A stretch of DNA of 64,000 nt from assembly GCF_904849725.1 (NCBI RefSeq), contig NC_058521.1, forward strand, positions 431,848,676-431,912,675, written 5' to 3'. Below the pieces are notes generated by a model. That model was not told the DNA's origin. It did no database searches and worked only from the letters and a program-made list of their open reading frames with translations. A program made the position numbers and the translations under genes. Origin of the DNA: Hordeum vulgare subsp. vulgare. Taxonomy: Eukaryota; Streptophyta; Magnoliopsida; Poales; Poaceae. This document shows positions 54,443 through 64,000 of the stretch, one piece after another. Position 1 is the stretch's first letter; the number at the start of each line of letters is the position of its first letter.

Positions 54443-55144
54443 TTTTCCGCTCTGGGTTCCAGCTTTTCAGGCTCAAGCTTTTTGTCATAAGCATCACATC
54501 CCCAAACTTTAAGAAATGACAACTTCGGTCTTTTGCCATACCACAGTTCGTATGGTGTCGTCTCAAAGGATTTTGATGGTGCCCTATTTAAAGTGAATGC
54601 AGCTGTCTCTAATGCATAACCCCAAAATGATAACGGCAAACCGGTAAGAGACATCATAGATCTCACCATTCCTAACAAAGTAAAGATTACGACGTTCGGA
54701 CACACCATTACGTTGTGGTGTTCCAGGCGGTGTCAACTGTGAAACAATTCCACATTGTCTTAAGTGAGCACCAAAATCGAAACTCAGATACTCACCCCCA
54801 CGATTAGAACGTAGGAACTTGATCTTCTTGTTACGATGATTTTCAACTTCACTCTGAAATTACTTGAACTTCTCAAACGTTTCAGACTTGTGCTTCATCT
54901 AGTAGATATATCCATACCTACTTAAATCGTCAGTGAATATGAGAAAATAACGATATCTGCCGCGCGCCTCCACACTCATCGGACCGCACACATCGGTATG
55001 TATGATTTCCAACAAGTCACTTGCACGCTCCATTGTTCCGGAGAACGGAGTCTTAGTCATCTTGCCCATGAGGCATGGTTCGCACGTGTCAAGTAATTTA
55101 AAGTCAAGTGACTCCAAAAGTCCATCGGAATGGAGTTTCTTCAT
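54319..55144 (-). pseudogene. R9: integrase, frameshifted
   Basis: Two pieces. 55144-54899 is the zinc-binding end and core start (CEPCLMGKMTKTPF, IHTDVCGPMSVEAR, FTDDLSRYGYIY). 54708-54319 is the C-terminal part (GMVRSMMSLTGLPLSFWGYA, TTPYELWYGKRPK, FLKVWGCDAYDKKL). The linking segment with the second catalytic Asp and the Glu lies around 54720-54890, broken by frame changes and a stop. The Trp codon lost in R7 is intact here. Confidence 0.87.
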
Positions 55145-55164
55145 GCGCTTTACACCAATATGAC

Positions 55165-56515
55165 CTAAGCGGCAGTGCGAGAAAAAAAAGGCGCTATCTT
55201 CGTTAACTCTACATCTTTCGGTCTCAATGTTATGTATATGTGTATCATCGCTATAAGATTCAATATGAACAATCCTGTCACATTGGGTGCATGACCATAA
55301 AAGATATTATTCATAGAAATAGAACAACCATTATTATCTGACTTAAACGAGTAACCGTCTCGCAATAAACAAGATGCAAATATAATGTTAATGCTTAACG
55401 CAGGCACTAAATAACAATTATTTAAGTTCATAACTAATCCTGATGGTAAGTGAAGTGAAACTATGTCGACGGCGATTGCATCAACCTTGGAACCATTTCC
55501 CACGCGCATCGTCACTTCATCCTTCGCCAGCCTTTGTTTATTCCGCAGTTCCTGTTTCGAGTTGCAAATATGAGCAACAGAACCGGTATCGAATTCCCAG
55601 GCACTACTACGAGAGTTGGTTAAGTACACATCAATAACATGTATATCGAATATACCTGATTTTTCCTTGGCCGCCTTCTTATCAGCCAAATACTTGGGGC
55701 AGTTGCGCTTCCAGTGACCCAGTCCCTTGCAATAATAACACTCTGTTTCAGGCTTAGGTCCAGCCTCTGGTTTCTCCGTCGGATTGGCAACAGGCCTGCC
55801 GCTCTTCTTGGAGTTATCCTTCTTGCCTTTGCCGTTTCTCTTGAAACTACTGGTCTTATTGACCATCAACACTTGATGCTCTTTCCGGAGTTCTGACTCT
55901 GCGACTTTGAGCATTGCAAATAACTTCCCGGGTGACTTGTTCATCCCTTGCATGTTATAGTTCAACACAAATCTCTTATAGCTAGGTGGCAGTGATTGAA
56001 AAATTCTGTCAGTGGTAGCTTTTTGTGGGAGTTCAATCCCCAGCTCAGCTAGACGGTTTGAGTACCCAGACATTCTGAGGACATGTTCACAGGCAGACGA
56101 ATTCTCCTCCATCTTGCAAGCATAGAATTTATCGGAGGTCTCATACCTCTCGATCCGGGCGTTCTTCTAAAAGATAAACTTCAACTCCTGGAACATCTCA
56201 TATGCTCCATGACGCTCAAAGCAACGTTGAAGTCCCGACTCTAAGCCATACAAGACTGCACATTGAACTACTGAGTAGTCCTCCTTACGTGTTAACCAGG
56301 TGTATAACGTCTTGGTCAGCCATAACGGGTGGTTCATCTCCTAGCGCAGCATTAAGGACATAATCCTTGTTCCCAGCTTGCAGGAACAACTTAAGATTAC
56401 GAGTCGAGTCTACAAAGTTGCTTCCATCATCTTTCAACTTAGCTTTCTCTAGGAACGTATTAAAATTCAGGATGACTATTGCGTGAGCCATTGATCTACA
56501 ACACAAATATTGCAA
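55165..56515 (-). pseudogene. R9: Gag and protease, frameshifted
   Basis: The N-terminus (56515-56285) contains MAHAIVILNFNTFLEKAKL, so the start is the internal ATG near 56491. After frame changes, 56112-55165 gives the rest of Gag (MSGYSNRLAELGIELPQKA), the zinc knuckle CYYCKGLGHWKRNC and the protease FDTGSVAHIC. The frame is lost before the integrase zinc-binding region. Confidence 0.9.
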
Positions 56516-57760
56516 AGTGGACTTAGACTATGTTTAAGATAATTAGAGTTTAATTAATCAAATTACTAATAAACTCCCACTCTAAAAGTACATCTCTCTA
56601 GTCATTTGAGTGGTACGTGATCCAAATTCACTAACTCAAGTCCGATCGTCACGTGAGTTGAGAATAGTTTCAGTGGTAAGCATCTCTATGCTAATCATAT
56701 CAACTATAACATTCATAATTGACCTTTCATTCTCATGTGTTCCGAGGCCATGTCTGCACATGCTAGGCTCGTCAAGTTTAACCCGAGTGTTCCGCGTGTG
56801 CAACTGTTTTGCACCCGTTGTATGTGAACATTGAGTCTATCACACCCGATCATCACGTGGTGTCTCGAAAAGACGAACTGTCGCAATGGTGCACAGTCGG
56901 GGAGAACACAATTTCATCTTGAAATTTTAGTGAGAGATCACCTTATAATGCTACCTCGTTCTAAGCAAAAAAAAGGTGCATAAAAGGACTAACATCACAT
57001 GCAATTCATAAGTGACATGATATGGCCATCATCTTGTGCTTCTTGATCTCCATCACCTAAGCACCGGCATGATCTTCTTGTCACCGACGGCACACCATGA
57101 TCTCCATCATCATGATCTCCATCAATGTGCCTCCATCATGGTTGTCGTGCTATCTATGCTATTACTACTAAAGCTACGACCTAGCAATATAGTAAACACA
57201 TCTGCAAAATATAACGTTAGTATAAGACAACCCTATGGCTCCTGCCGGTTGCCGTAGCATCGACATGCAAGTCGATATTAACTATTACAACATGATCATC
57301 TCATACATCCAATATATAACATCACGTCATTGGCCATATAATATCACAAGCATACCCTACAAAAACAAGTTAGACGTCCTCTAATTTGTTGTTGCATGTT
57401 TTACGTGGCTACTATGGGTTTCTAGTATGATCGCATCTTACTTACGCAAAAACCACAACGGAGATGTGCAAATTGCTATTTAACCTCTCTCCAAGGACCG
57501 CCTTGGTCAAAACCAATTCAACTAAAGTTGAAGAAACCGACACCCGCCAGTCATCTTTATGCAACGAGGTTGCATGTTTGTCGTTGAAACCAGCCTCTCG
57601 TAAGCGTACGAGTTATGTCGGTCCGGGCCGCTTCAATCCAACAATACCGCCGAATCGAGAAAAGACTAAGGAGGGAAGCAAATCGAACATCACCGTCCAC
57701 AAAACCTTTTGTGTTCTACTCGAGATAACATCTACGCATGAACCTAGCTCATGATGCCAC
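56516..57760 (-). other. R9: leader and primer-binding site
   Basis: 1.2-kb untranslated leader matching that of R7 (47311-48566). Primer-binding site TGGCATCATGAGC on the - strand at 57747-57759. No coding sequence is supported. Confidence 0.8.
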
Positions 57761-59561
57761 TGTTGGGGAACGTTGCATGGGAAACAAAAAAATTCCTACG
57801 CACACGAAGACCTATCATGGTGATGTCCACTACGAGGGGAGAGTGGATCTACGTACCCTTGTAGATCGCTAAGCGAGAAGCATTAAGAAACGTGGTTGAT
57901 GTAGTGCTACAGCTTCATGATTCAAATCACAGTCGTCCCGCGATCCGTCTCACGATCTGCTCCGATCTAGCGCCGAATGGACGGCTCCTCCGCGTTCAGG
58001 ACACGTACAGCTCGACGATGATCTTAGCCTTCTTGATCCAGCAAGCAAGACGGAGAATTAGATGAGTTCTTCGACAGCGTGACAGCGCTCCGGTGGTGGT
58101 GATGATCTAATCCTGCACGGCTCCGCCCGAGCTCCGCAGAAATCCGATCTAGAGGTAAAACTATGTGGAATAGGCTTGAGTCGCACGTGGCAAAGTTGTG
58201 TCTCAAAAATCCCTAAACCACCAATATATATAGGAGGAGGGGAGGGGCTAGACTTGGGGCACAAGGGCCCCAAGGGTGCGCTGGACGCAAGGGTGGAGGT
58301 TGACTCCTCCTCCAATTCGGTTTGGGAAGGAGGAGTCCTCCTCTTCCTTCCCACCTCCCTCTTTCCCTTTTTGCTTCTTTCCTTTGGTATTTTTGCTTGT
58401 GGCGCCACAGGCCTCTTGGGCTGACTCCACCAGCCCACTAAGGACTTGGTGCGCCACCCTAAGGCCATGGGCTCAGTCCTGGGTGGGTGGCCCCCTCCAT
58501 GTAAACACCTGGCACCCATTCGTCACTCCCGGTACATTGCCGGAAATGCCCGAAACTTTCCGGTATGAAATCATCATATATATCAATCTTCATTTTCGGA
58601 CCATTCCAGAAACTCTCGTGACGTCCGTGATCTCATCTGGGACTCCTAACAAAATTCGGTAACCACACCTATAACTCAACTATACTAAAACATCATCGAA
58701 CCTTAAGTGTGCAGACCCTGCGGGTTCGAGAACTATGTAGACATGACCCGAGACACTCCTCGGTCAATATCCAATAGCGGGACCTGGATGACCATATTGG
58801 ATCCTACATATTCTCCGAAGATCTTATCGGTTGAACCTTGGTGCCAAGGATTCATATAATCCCGTATGTCATTCCCTTTGTCCTTCGTATGTTACTTGCC
58901 CGAGATTCGATCGTCGGTATCCGCATACCTATTTCAATCTCGTTACCGGCAAGTCTCTTTACTCGTTCCGTAATACAAGATCCCATGACTTAAACTTAGT
59001 CACATTGCTTGCAAGGCTTGTGTGTGATGTTGTATTACCGAGTGGGCCCCGAGATACCTCTCCGTCACATGGAGTGACAAATCCCAGTCTTGATCCATGT
59101 TAACTCAACGGACACCTTCGGAGATACCTGTAGATCACCTTTATAGTCACCAAGTTACGTTGTGACATTTGACGCACATAAGGTATTCCTCCGGTGCTAG
59201 TGAGTTATATGTTCTCATGGTCATAGGAACAAATACTTGACACGCAGAAAACAATAGCAATAAAATGACACGATCAATATGCTACGTTCATAGTTTGGGT
59301 CTGGTCCATCACATGATTCTCCTAATGATGTGATCCAGTTATCAAGTGACAACACTTGCATATAGTCAGAAAACCTTGACTTTCCTTGATCAACTGGCTA
59401 GCCAACTAGAGGCTTGCTAGGGACAGTATTTTGTCTATGTATCCACACATGTATCTATCTTTTCATTCAATACAATTATAGCATGGATAATAAACGATTA
59501 TCTTGAAACAGGAAATATAACAATAACTATTTATCATTGCCTCTAGGGCATATTTCCAACA
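57761..59561 (-). repeat. R9: 5' LTR
   Basis: 1801 bp, TGTTGGGGAACGTTGC to ATTTCCAACA, next to the primer site. A TATA-like motif lies near 58226-58234 on the - strand. Confidence 0.93.
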
Positions 59562-59566
59562 CCTAT

Positions 59567-60680
59567 ATGATGCTAACTACCAGGATAACAAGTGCAAGCA
59601 AAGAATACACTACAACAATAACAAGTACAAAGTAGAGGTAAGAGATAACCGCAAGTGGAATCGGTGGAGACGAGGATGTCTTACCAAAATTCCTTCCCTT
59701 TGACCAGGAAGTACGTCTCCGTTGGAGCGGTGTGGAGGCACAATGCTCCCCAAGAAGCCACTAGGGCCACCGTATTCTCCTCACGCCCTAACACAATGCG
59801 AGATGTCGTGATTCCACTATTGGTGCCCTTGAAGGCGGCGATCGGACCTTTACAAACAAGATTGGGGCTATCTTCGCACAAAGCTTGAACGCTCCCAGAA
59901 AGACCACGAAGCTTCACCACAATGGAACGTGGCTCCAAGGTGACCTCGACCGCCTAGGTGCTCAAACACCCAAGAGTAACAAGATCCGGAAGGGATTAGT
60001 GGGGGGAATCAAATATCTCTTGGTGGAAGTGTAGATCAAGGCCCTCTCAAGCAATCCCTGGAAAATCAACAAGTTTGATTGGCTAGGGAGAGAGATCGGG
60101 CAAGAATAAGCTTATGGAGCAACAATGGAGCTTGGAGAAGTAAAAGGTGAGCTTCTAGAGGAAGAAGACACCTATATATAGTGGGGGGGGGGGTAAAATC
60201 CAACCGTTACCCACCCACCACAGCAATAGCAAAGCGGTACTACCGCTCTGGGAGCGGTACTACCGCTCTGCATCTCACCAACCCTGGTAGTAAGAAAATA
60301 CTACCGTGCCTACTACTGTGGGGGAAAGTATGCGCAAAAGTCCAACGGAAGGGTAGTAAAAAACTACTACTGCCCCGAGGGCGGTAGTATCGCTCACGGA
60401 GTGATAGTAAAAAATTACTACCGCTCTTAGAGTGGTACTACTGCTGGCACCAGCAGTACTACCGCTGACCCTTTTGCATAAGCATCAAAGATGCGGATGG
60501 AGCACCATTGTAGCAAGGGAAAGGTGGTGCACTAAATGTGTACGTGATGATTCCACCCAAACTTTTCTGACGCGGACCCCCTCTTAATAGTACAGCTTTC
60601 CTACGACTCAAATCCACCAAAGAGAAACATAGAAAGGAGCCGTCTTTGAGAGATTCCGAGGGGCATCGGACTGTCTTGTG
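59567..60680 (+). repeat. R8: right part, with GGTACTACCGC palindromes
   Basis: Resumes after R9 and its CCTAT duplication (59562-59566). There is no clear coding frame; - strand readings from 59681 to 59938 show no known domain. Bases 60233-60247 and 60253-60267 are both AGCGGTACTACCGCT, and further related inverted motifs follow to 60470. A run of G occupies 60182-60193. R10 interrupts R8 at 60680/60681. Confidence 0.6.
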
Positions 60681-62474
60681 TGTTGGGGAACATTACATGG
60701 GAAACAAAATTTTCCTACGCACACGAAGACCTATCATGGTGATGATCATCTACGAGAGGGAGATCGGATCTACATACCCTTGTAGATTGCTAAGCGGGAA
60801 GCGTTAAGAAACGTGGTTTCTGTAGTGGAACGTCTTCGCGATCCAAATCGTCGTCGTCCCACGATCCGTCCTGATCTAGTACCATACGGACGGCACCTCC
60901 GCGTTCAGCACACATACAACTCGATGACGATCTCCGCCTTCTTGATCCAGCAAGAGAGATGGGGAAGTAGATGAGTTCTCCGGCAGCGTGACGACGCGCT
61001 GGTGGTGGTGATGATCTTATTCCTGCAGGGCTTCGCCTAAGCACCGCAGAAATCCGATCTAGAGGAAGAACTACGAAGTAGAGATTTAGGGTTGCACGTG
61101 GCTAAGTTGTGTCTCAAAACCCTAAAACCTCTAGTATATATAGGAGGAACCAAGGGGTGGGGCTTGCCGCCTACTCCAAGTAGGAGGGCTTCGGCCGAGG
61201 GAGGGAGGAAGGAATCCTCCTCCATTTTGGTTTGGAAGGAGGAGTCCCTTCCCTCCTACCCACCTCCTTTTTTTTTGCTTTTGCCTTTGTTTTTCTCCTT
61301 GGCCGAAATAGCCCTATTGGGCTGGCCTCACCAGCCCATTAAGATCTGGTGCACCACCCATGGGCCTATTAGGTTCTCTCCCGGGTAGGTGGCCCCTCCC
61401 GGTAAAACCCCGGAACCCATTCGTCACTCCTAGTACACTGCGGGGAATGCCCGAAATCTTTCCGGAAGCCAAATGCAACAATCCTATATATCAATCTTCA
61501 TCTCTCGACCATTCCGGAGACCCTTGTGACATCTCGGATCTCATGTGGTACTCCGAACAAAACTTCGGTCACCAGCACCTATAACTCAACTATACCGAAA
61601 CGTCACCGAACCTTAAGTGTGCAGACCCTACGGGTTTGAGAACTATGCAGACATGACCTGAGATATTCCCCCGGTCAATATTCAATAGCGGGACCTGGAT
61701 GTCCATTTTGGATCCTACATATTCTACGAAGGTCTTATCGGTTGAACCTCTATGCCAATGATTCATATAATCCCGTATACCATTCCCTTTGTCCTTGGGT
61801 ATGTTACTTGCCCGATATTTGATCGTCGATATCCCCATACCTATTTCAATCTCGTTACCGGCAAGTCTCTTTACTCGTTCTGTAATACAAGATCCCGTGA
61901 CTAACTCTTTTGTTACATTGCTTGCAAGGCTTGTATGTGATGTTGTATTACCGAGTGGGCCCCAAGATACCTCTCCGTCACATGGAGTGACAACTCCCAG
62001 TATTGATCCATGCTAACTCACCGGACACCTTCGGAAATGCCTGTAGAATATATTTATAGTCACCCAATAATGTTGCGACATTTGATACACATAAGGCATT
62101 CCTCCAATGTCAGTGAGTTACATGATCTCATGGTCATAGGAATGAATACTTGACATGCAGAAAACAATAGCAACAAAATGACACGATCACATGCCACGTT
62201 TATAGTTTGGGTCTTGTCCATCACATCATTCTCCCAATGATGTGATCCCTTCATCAAGTGACAACACTTGTCTATGGTTAGGAAACCTTAACCATCCTTG
62301 ATCAACAAGCTAGTCAACTAGAGGATTACTAGGGACATAGTTTTGTCTATATATCCACACATGCATTTATGTTTCCATTCAATACAATTATAGCATGGAT
62401 AATAAACGATTATCTTGAAACAGGAAATATAATAATAACTATTTTATTATTGCCTCTAGGGAATATTTCCAACA
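60681..62474 (-). repeat. R10: 3' LTR
   Basis: 1794 bp, TGTTGGGGAACATTAC to ATTTCCAACA when read on +. The polypurine tract GTGCAAGTGGGAGAC (- strand) is at 62475-62489. The sequence is clearly diverged from both R7 and R9 LTRs. Confidence 0.93.
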
Positions 62475-62525
62475 GTCTCCCACTTGCACTAGAGTCAATA
62501 ATCTAGTCTCACATCGCTATGCGAT

Positions 62526-64000
62526 TTATATTGTAATGAATCTAACACCCATACAGTGTTGGTGTTGATCACGTTTCGCTCGTGGAAGAGGTTTAGTCAG
62601 CGGATCTGCAACATTCAGATCCGTGTGCACTTTGCAAATATTTACGTCCTCTCCTTCGACATAGTCGCGGATGAGGTTGAAGCGTCGTTTGATGTGTCTG
62701 GTCCTCTTGTGAAACCTTGGTTCCTCGGCCAGAGGAATGGCACCAGTGTTGTCATAGAACAGAGTTATTGGATTTAGTGCGCTTGGCACAACTCCAAGAT
62801 CTGTCATGAACTGCTTCATCCAGACACCCTCCTTAGACGCCTCCGAGGCAGCCATGTACTCCGCTTCGCATGTAGAATCTGCTATGACGCTTTGCTTGGA
62901 ACTGCACCAGCTAACCGCACCCCCATTGAGAATAAATACGTATCCGGTTTGTGACTTAGAGTCATCCGGATCAGTGTCAAAGCTTGCATCGACGTAAGCC
63001 TTTGTGACGAGCTCTTCGTCATCTCCATAAACGAGAACCATTTCCTTAGTCCTTTTCAGGTACTTCAGAATATTCTTGACCGTCGCCCATTGTTCCACTC
63101 CTGGATCACTTTGAAACCTGCCTGCCATGCTTATGGCCAAGCTGACGTCCGGTCTTGTGCACAACATTGCATACATGATAGACCCTATGGCTGAAGCATA
63201 GGGGACGACACTCATCTTTTCTCTATCTTCTGCAGTTACTGGACGCTGAGTCTTACTAAAGTTTATACCTTGTAACATAGGCAAGAACCCCTTCTTGAGT
63301 TGTTCCATTTTGAACTTTTTCAAAACTTTATCAAGGTATGTGCTTGGTGAAAGTCCTATCAGGCGCCTCGATCTATCTCTATAGACTTAATGCCTAATAT
63401 GTAAGCAGCTTCTCCTAGGTCTTTCATTGAAACACTTTTGTTCAAGTAATCCTTTACGCTCTCCATAAACTCCACATTGTTTCCAATCAGCAATATGTCA
63501 TCCACATATAATATTAGAAACGCTACAGAACTCCGACTCAATTTCTTGTAAATACAAGCTTCTCCTACAACTTGTATAACCCAAACTCCTTGATCACCTC
63601 ATCAAAGCGCTTATTCCAACTCCAAGATGCTTGCACCAGTCCATAAATGGATTGCTGGAGCTTGCATACTTTGTCAGCATTCTCTAGATCGACAAAACCT
63701 TCGGGTTGCATCATATACAAGTCTTCCTTAAGAAACCCATTAAGGAACGCCGTTTTTACATCCATCTGCCAGATTTCATAATCGAAAAATGCAGCTATTG
63801 CTAACATGATTCGGACGGACTTAAGCATCGCTACGGGTGAGAATGTCTCATCGTAGTCAACTCCTTGAACTTGTGAAAAACTCTTTGCCACAAGTCAAGC
63901 TTTATAAACGGTCACATTACCGTCTGCGCCCATCTTCTTCTTAAAGATCCATTTGTTCTGATTAGCCTTGCGACCTTCCGGTAATACATCTAAAGTCCAC
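62526..64000 (-). pseudogene. R10: reverse transcriptase and RNase H
   Basis: Three frames in order on the - strand. 63891-63565 carries [34 protein letters not shown] and [18 protein letters not shown]. 63541-63359 carries the active site [14 protein letters not shown] and [15 protein letters not shown]. 63323-62526 is RNase H ([51 protein letters not shown]). Two frameshifts, near 63550 and 63340, inactivate it. It keeps the 81-bp block lost in R9 and lacks the base inserted in R7, so it served to define both lesions. Confidence 0.92.

Larger units (their letters stand above)
50739..59561 (-). mobile_element. R9: complete but degenerate Angela-type Copia element
   Basis: 8823 bp with both LTRs and a perfect target duplication CCTAT (50734-50738 and 59562-59566). 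In the first 370 bases the two LTRs differ at about 27 positions, about 7%, so this insertion is considerably older than R7. The coding region has several frameshifts and an 81-bp in-frame deletion in reverse transcriptase. It is inserted in R8. Confidence 0.94.
60681..64000 (-). mobile_element. R10: Angela-type Copia element, 3' part only (runs off the window)
   Basis: 3' LTR (60681-62474), polypurine tract and the C-terminal part of the polyprotein. The 5' part lies beyond 64000. The presumed target duplication is TTGTG (60676-60680). It is inserted in R8, 1.1 kb from R9 and in the same orientation. Confidence 0.92.

Noticed and set aside
59681..59938. 85-codon - strand frame in R8, overlapped by a 77-codon + strand frame
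   Set aside because: No domain or family resemblance, and both strands are open over the same stretch; not supported as a gene.

Overview
The window is a gene-poor stretch of a large grass genome, almost certainly Triticeae (wheat, Aegilops, barley or rye). The evidence is the repeat content: four copies of an Angela/BARE/WIS-type Copia element, Athila-lineage Gypsy elements with TGATACGTC-type LTRs and tRNA-Asp-like primer sites, and a chromodomain Gypsy element with LTRs of about 5.1 kb. Only one cellular gene was recognised, a three-exon universal stress protein (USP) gene at 38603-39373. It lies in a 2.6-kb island (37468-40038) between two retrotransposon blocks. Family names such as Angela, Sabrina or WHAM are given from recognition of motifs, not from a database search.

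Left block (1-37467). This is one five-level nest. R5, a decayed + strand Copia element (34688-37467), was hit by R4, a long-LTR chromovirus (15176-34687). R4's 3' LTR was hit by R3, an Athila-type Gypsy element on the - strand (4749-15175). R3 was hit by R2, another Athila-type element (2321-4748). R2's gag was hit by R1, an Angela-type Copia element on the + strand (1-2320). The other halves of R1 to R5 should lie left of the window in the order R1, R2, R3, R4, R5.

The most unusual structure is in R3. Where the polypurine tract and 3' LTR should be, the element folds back on itself and forms a multi-kilobase inverted repeat (4749-7092 against 7093-10553, roughly 96% identical in sampled stretches). 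Its centre is a natural hairpin at 7084-7101. R4 holds a second large inverted structure: two copies of its very long LTR face each other (24748-29840 on +, 30817-34687 on -) around a 0.9-kb leader. The R4 LTR also carries a small reading frame that is recognisable in three copies.

Right block (40039-64000). R6 is the 5' end of a + strand Gypsy element of the R3 family; its LTR starts 666 bp downstream of the USP stop codon. Its gag is split by R7, a complete and nearly intact Angela-type Copia element (41482-50397, duplicated site GAGGG), and again by R8, an unclassified repeat that starts TGAAAGGATCG. R8 is split by R9 (complete Angela-type, 50739-59561, duplicated site CCTAT) and by R10 (Angela-type, 60681 to beyond the window). 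R7, R9 and R10 all lie on the - strand. R7 is the youngest copy that can be dated here: about two dozen LTR differences and two visible coding lesions.
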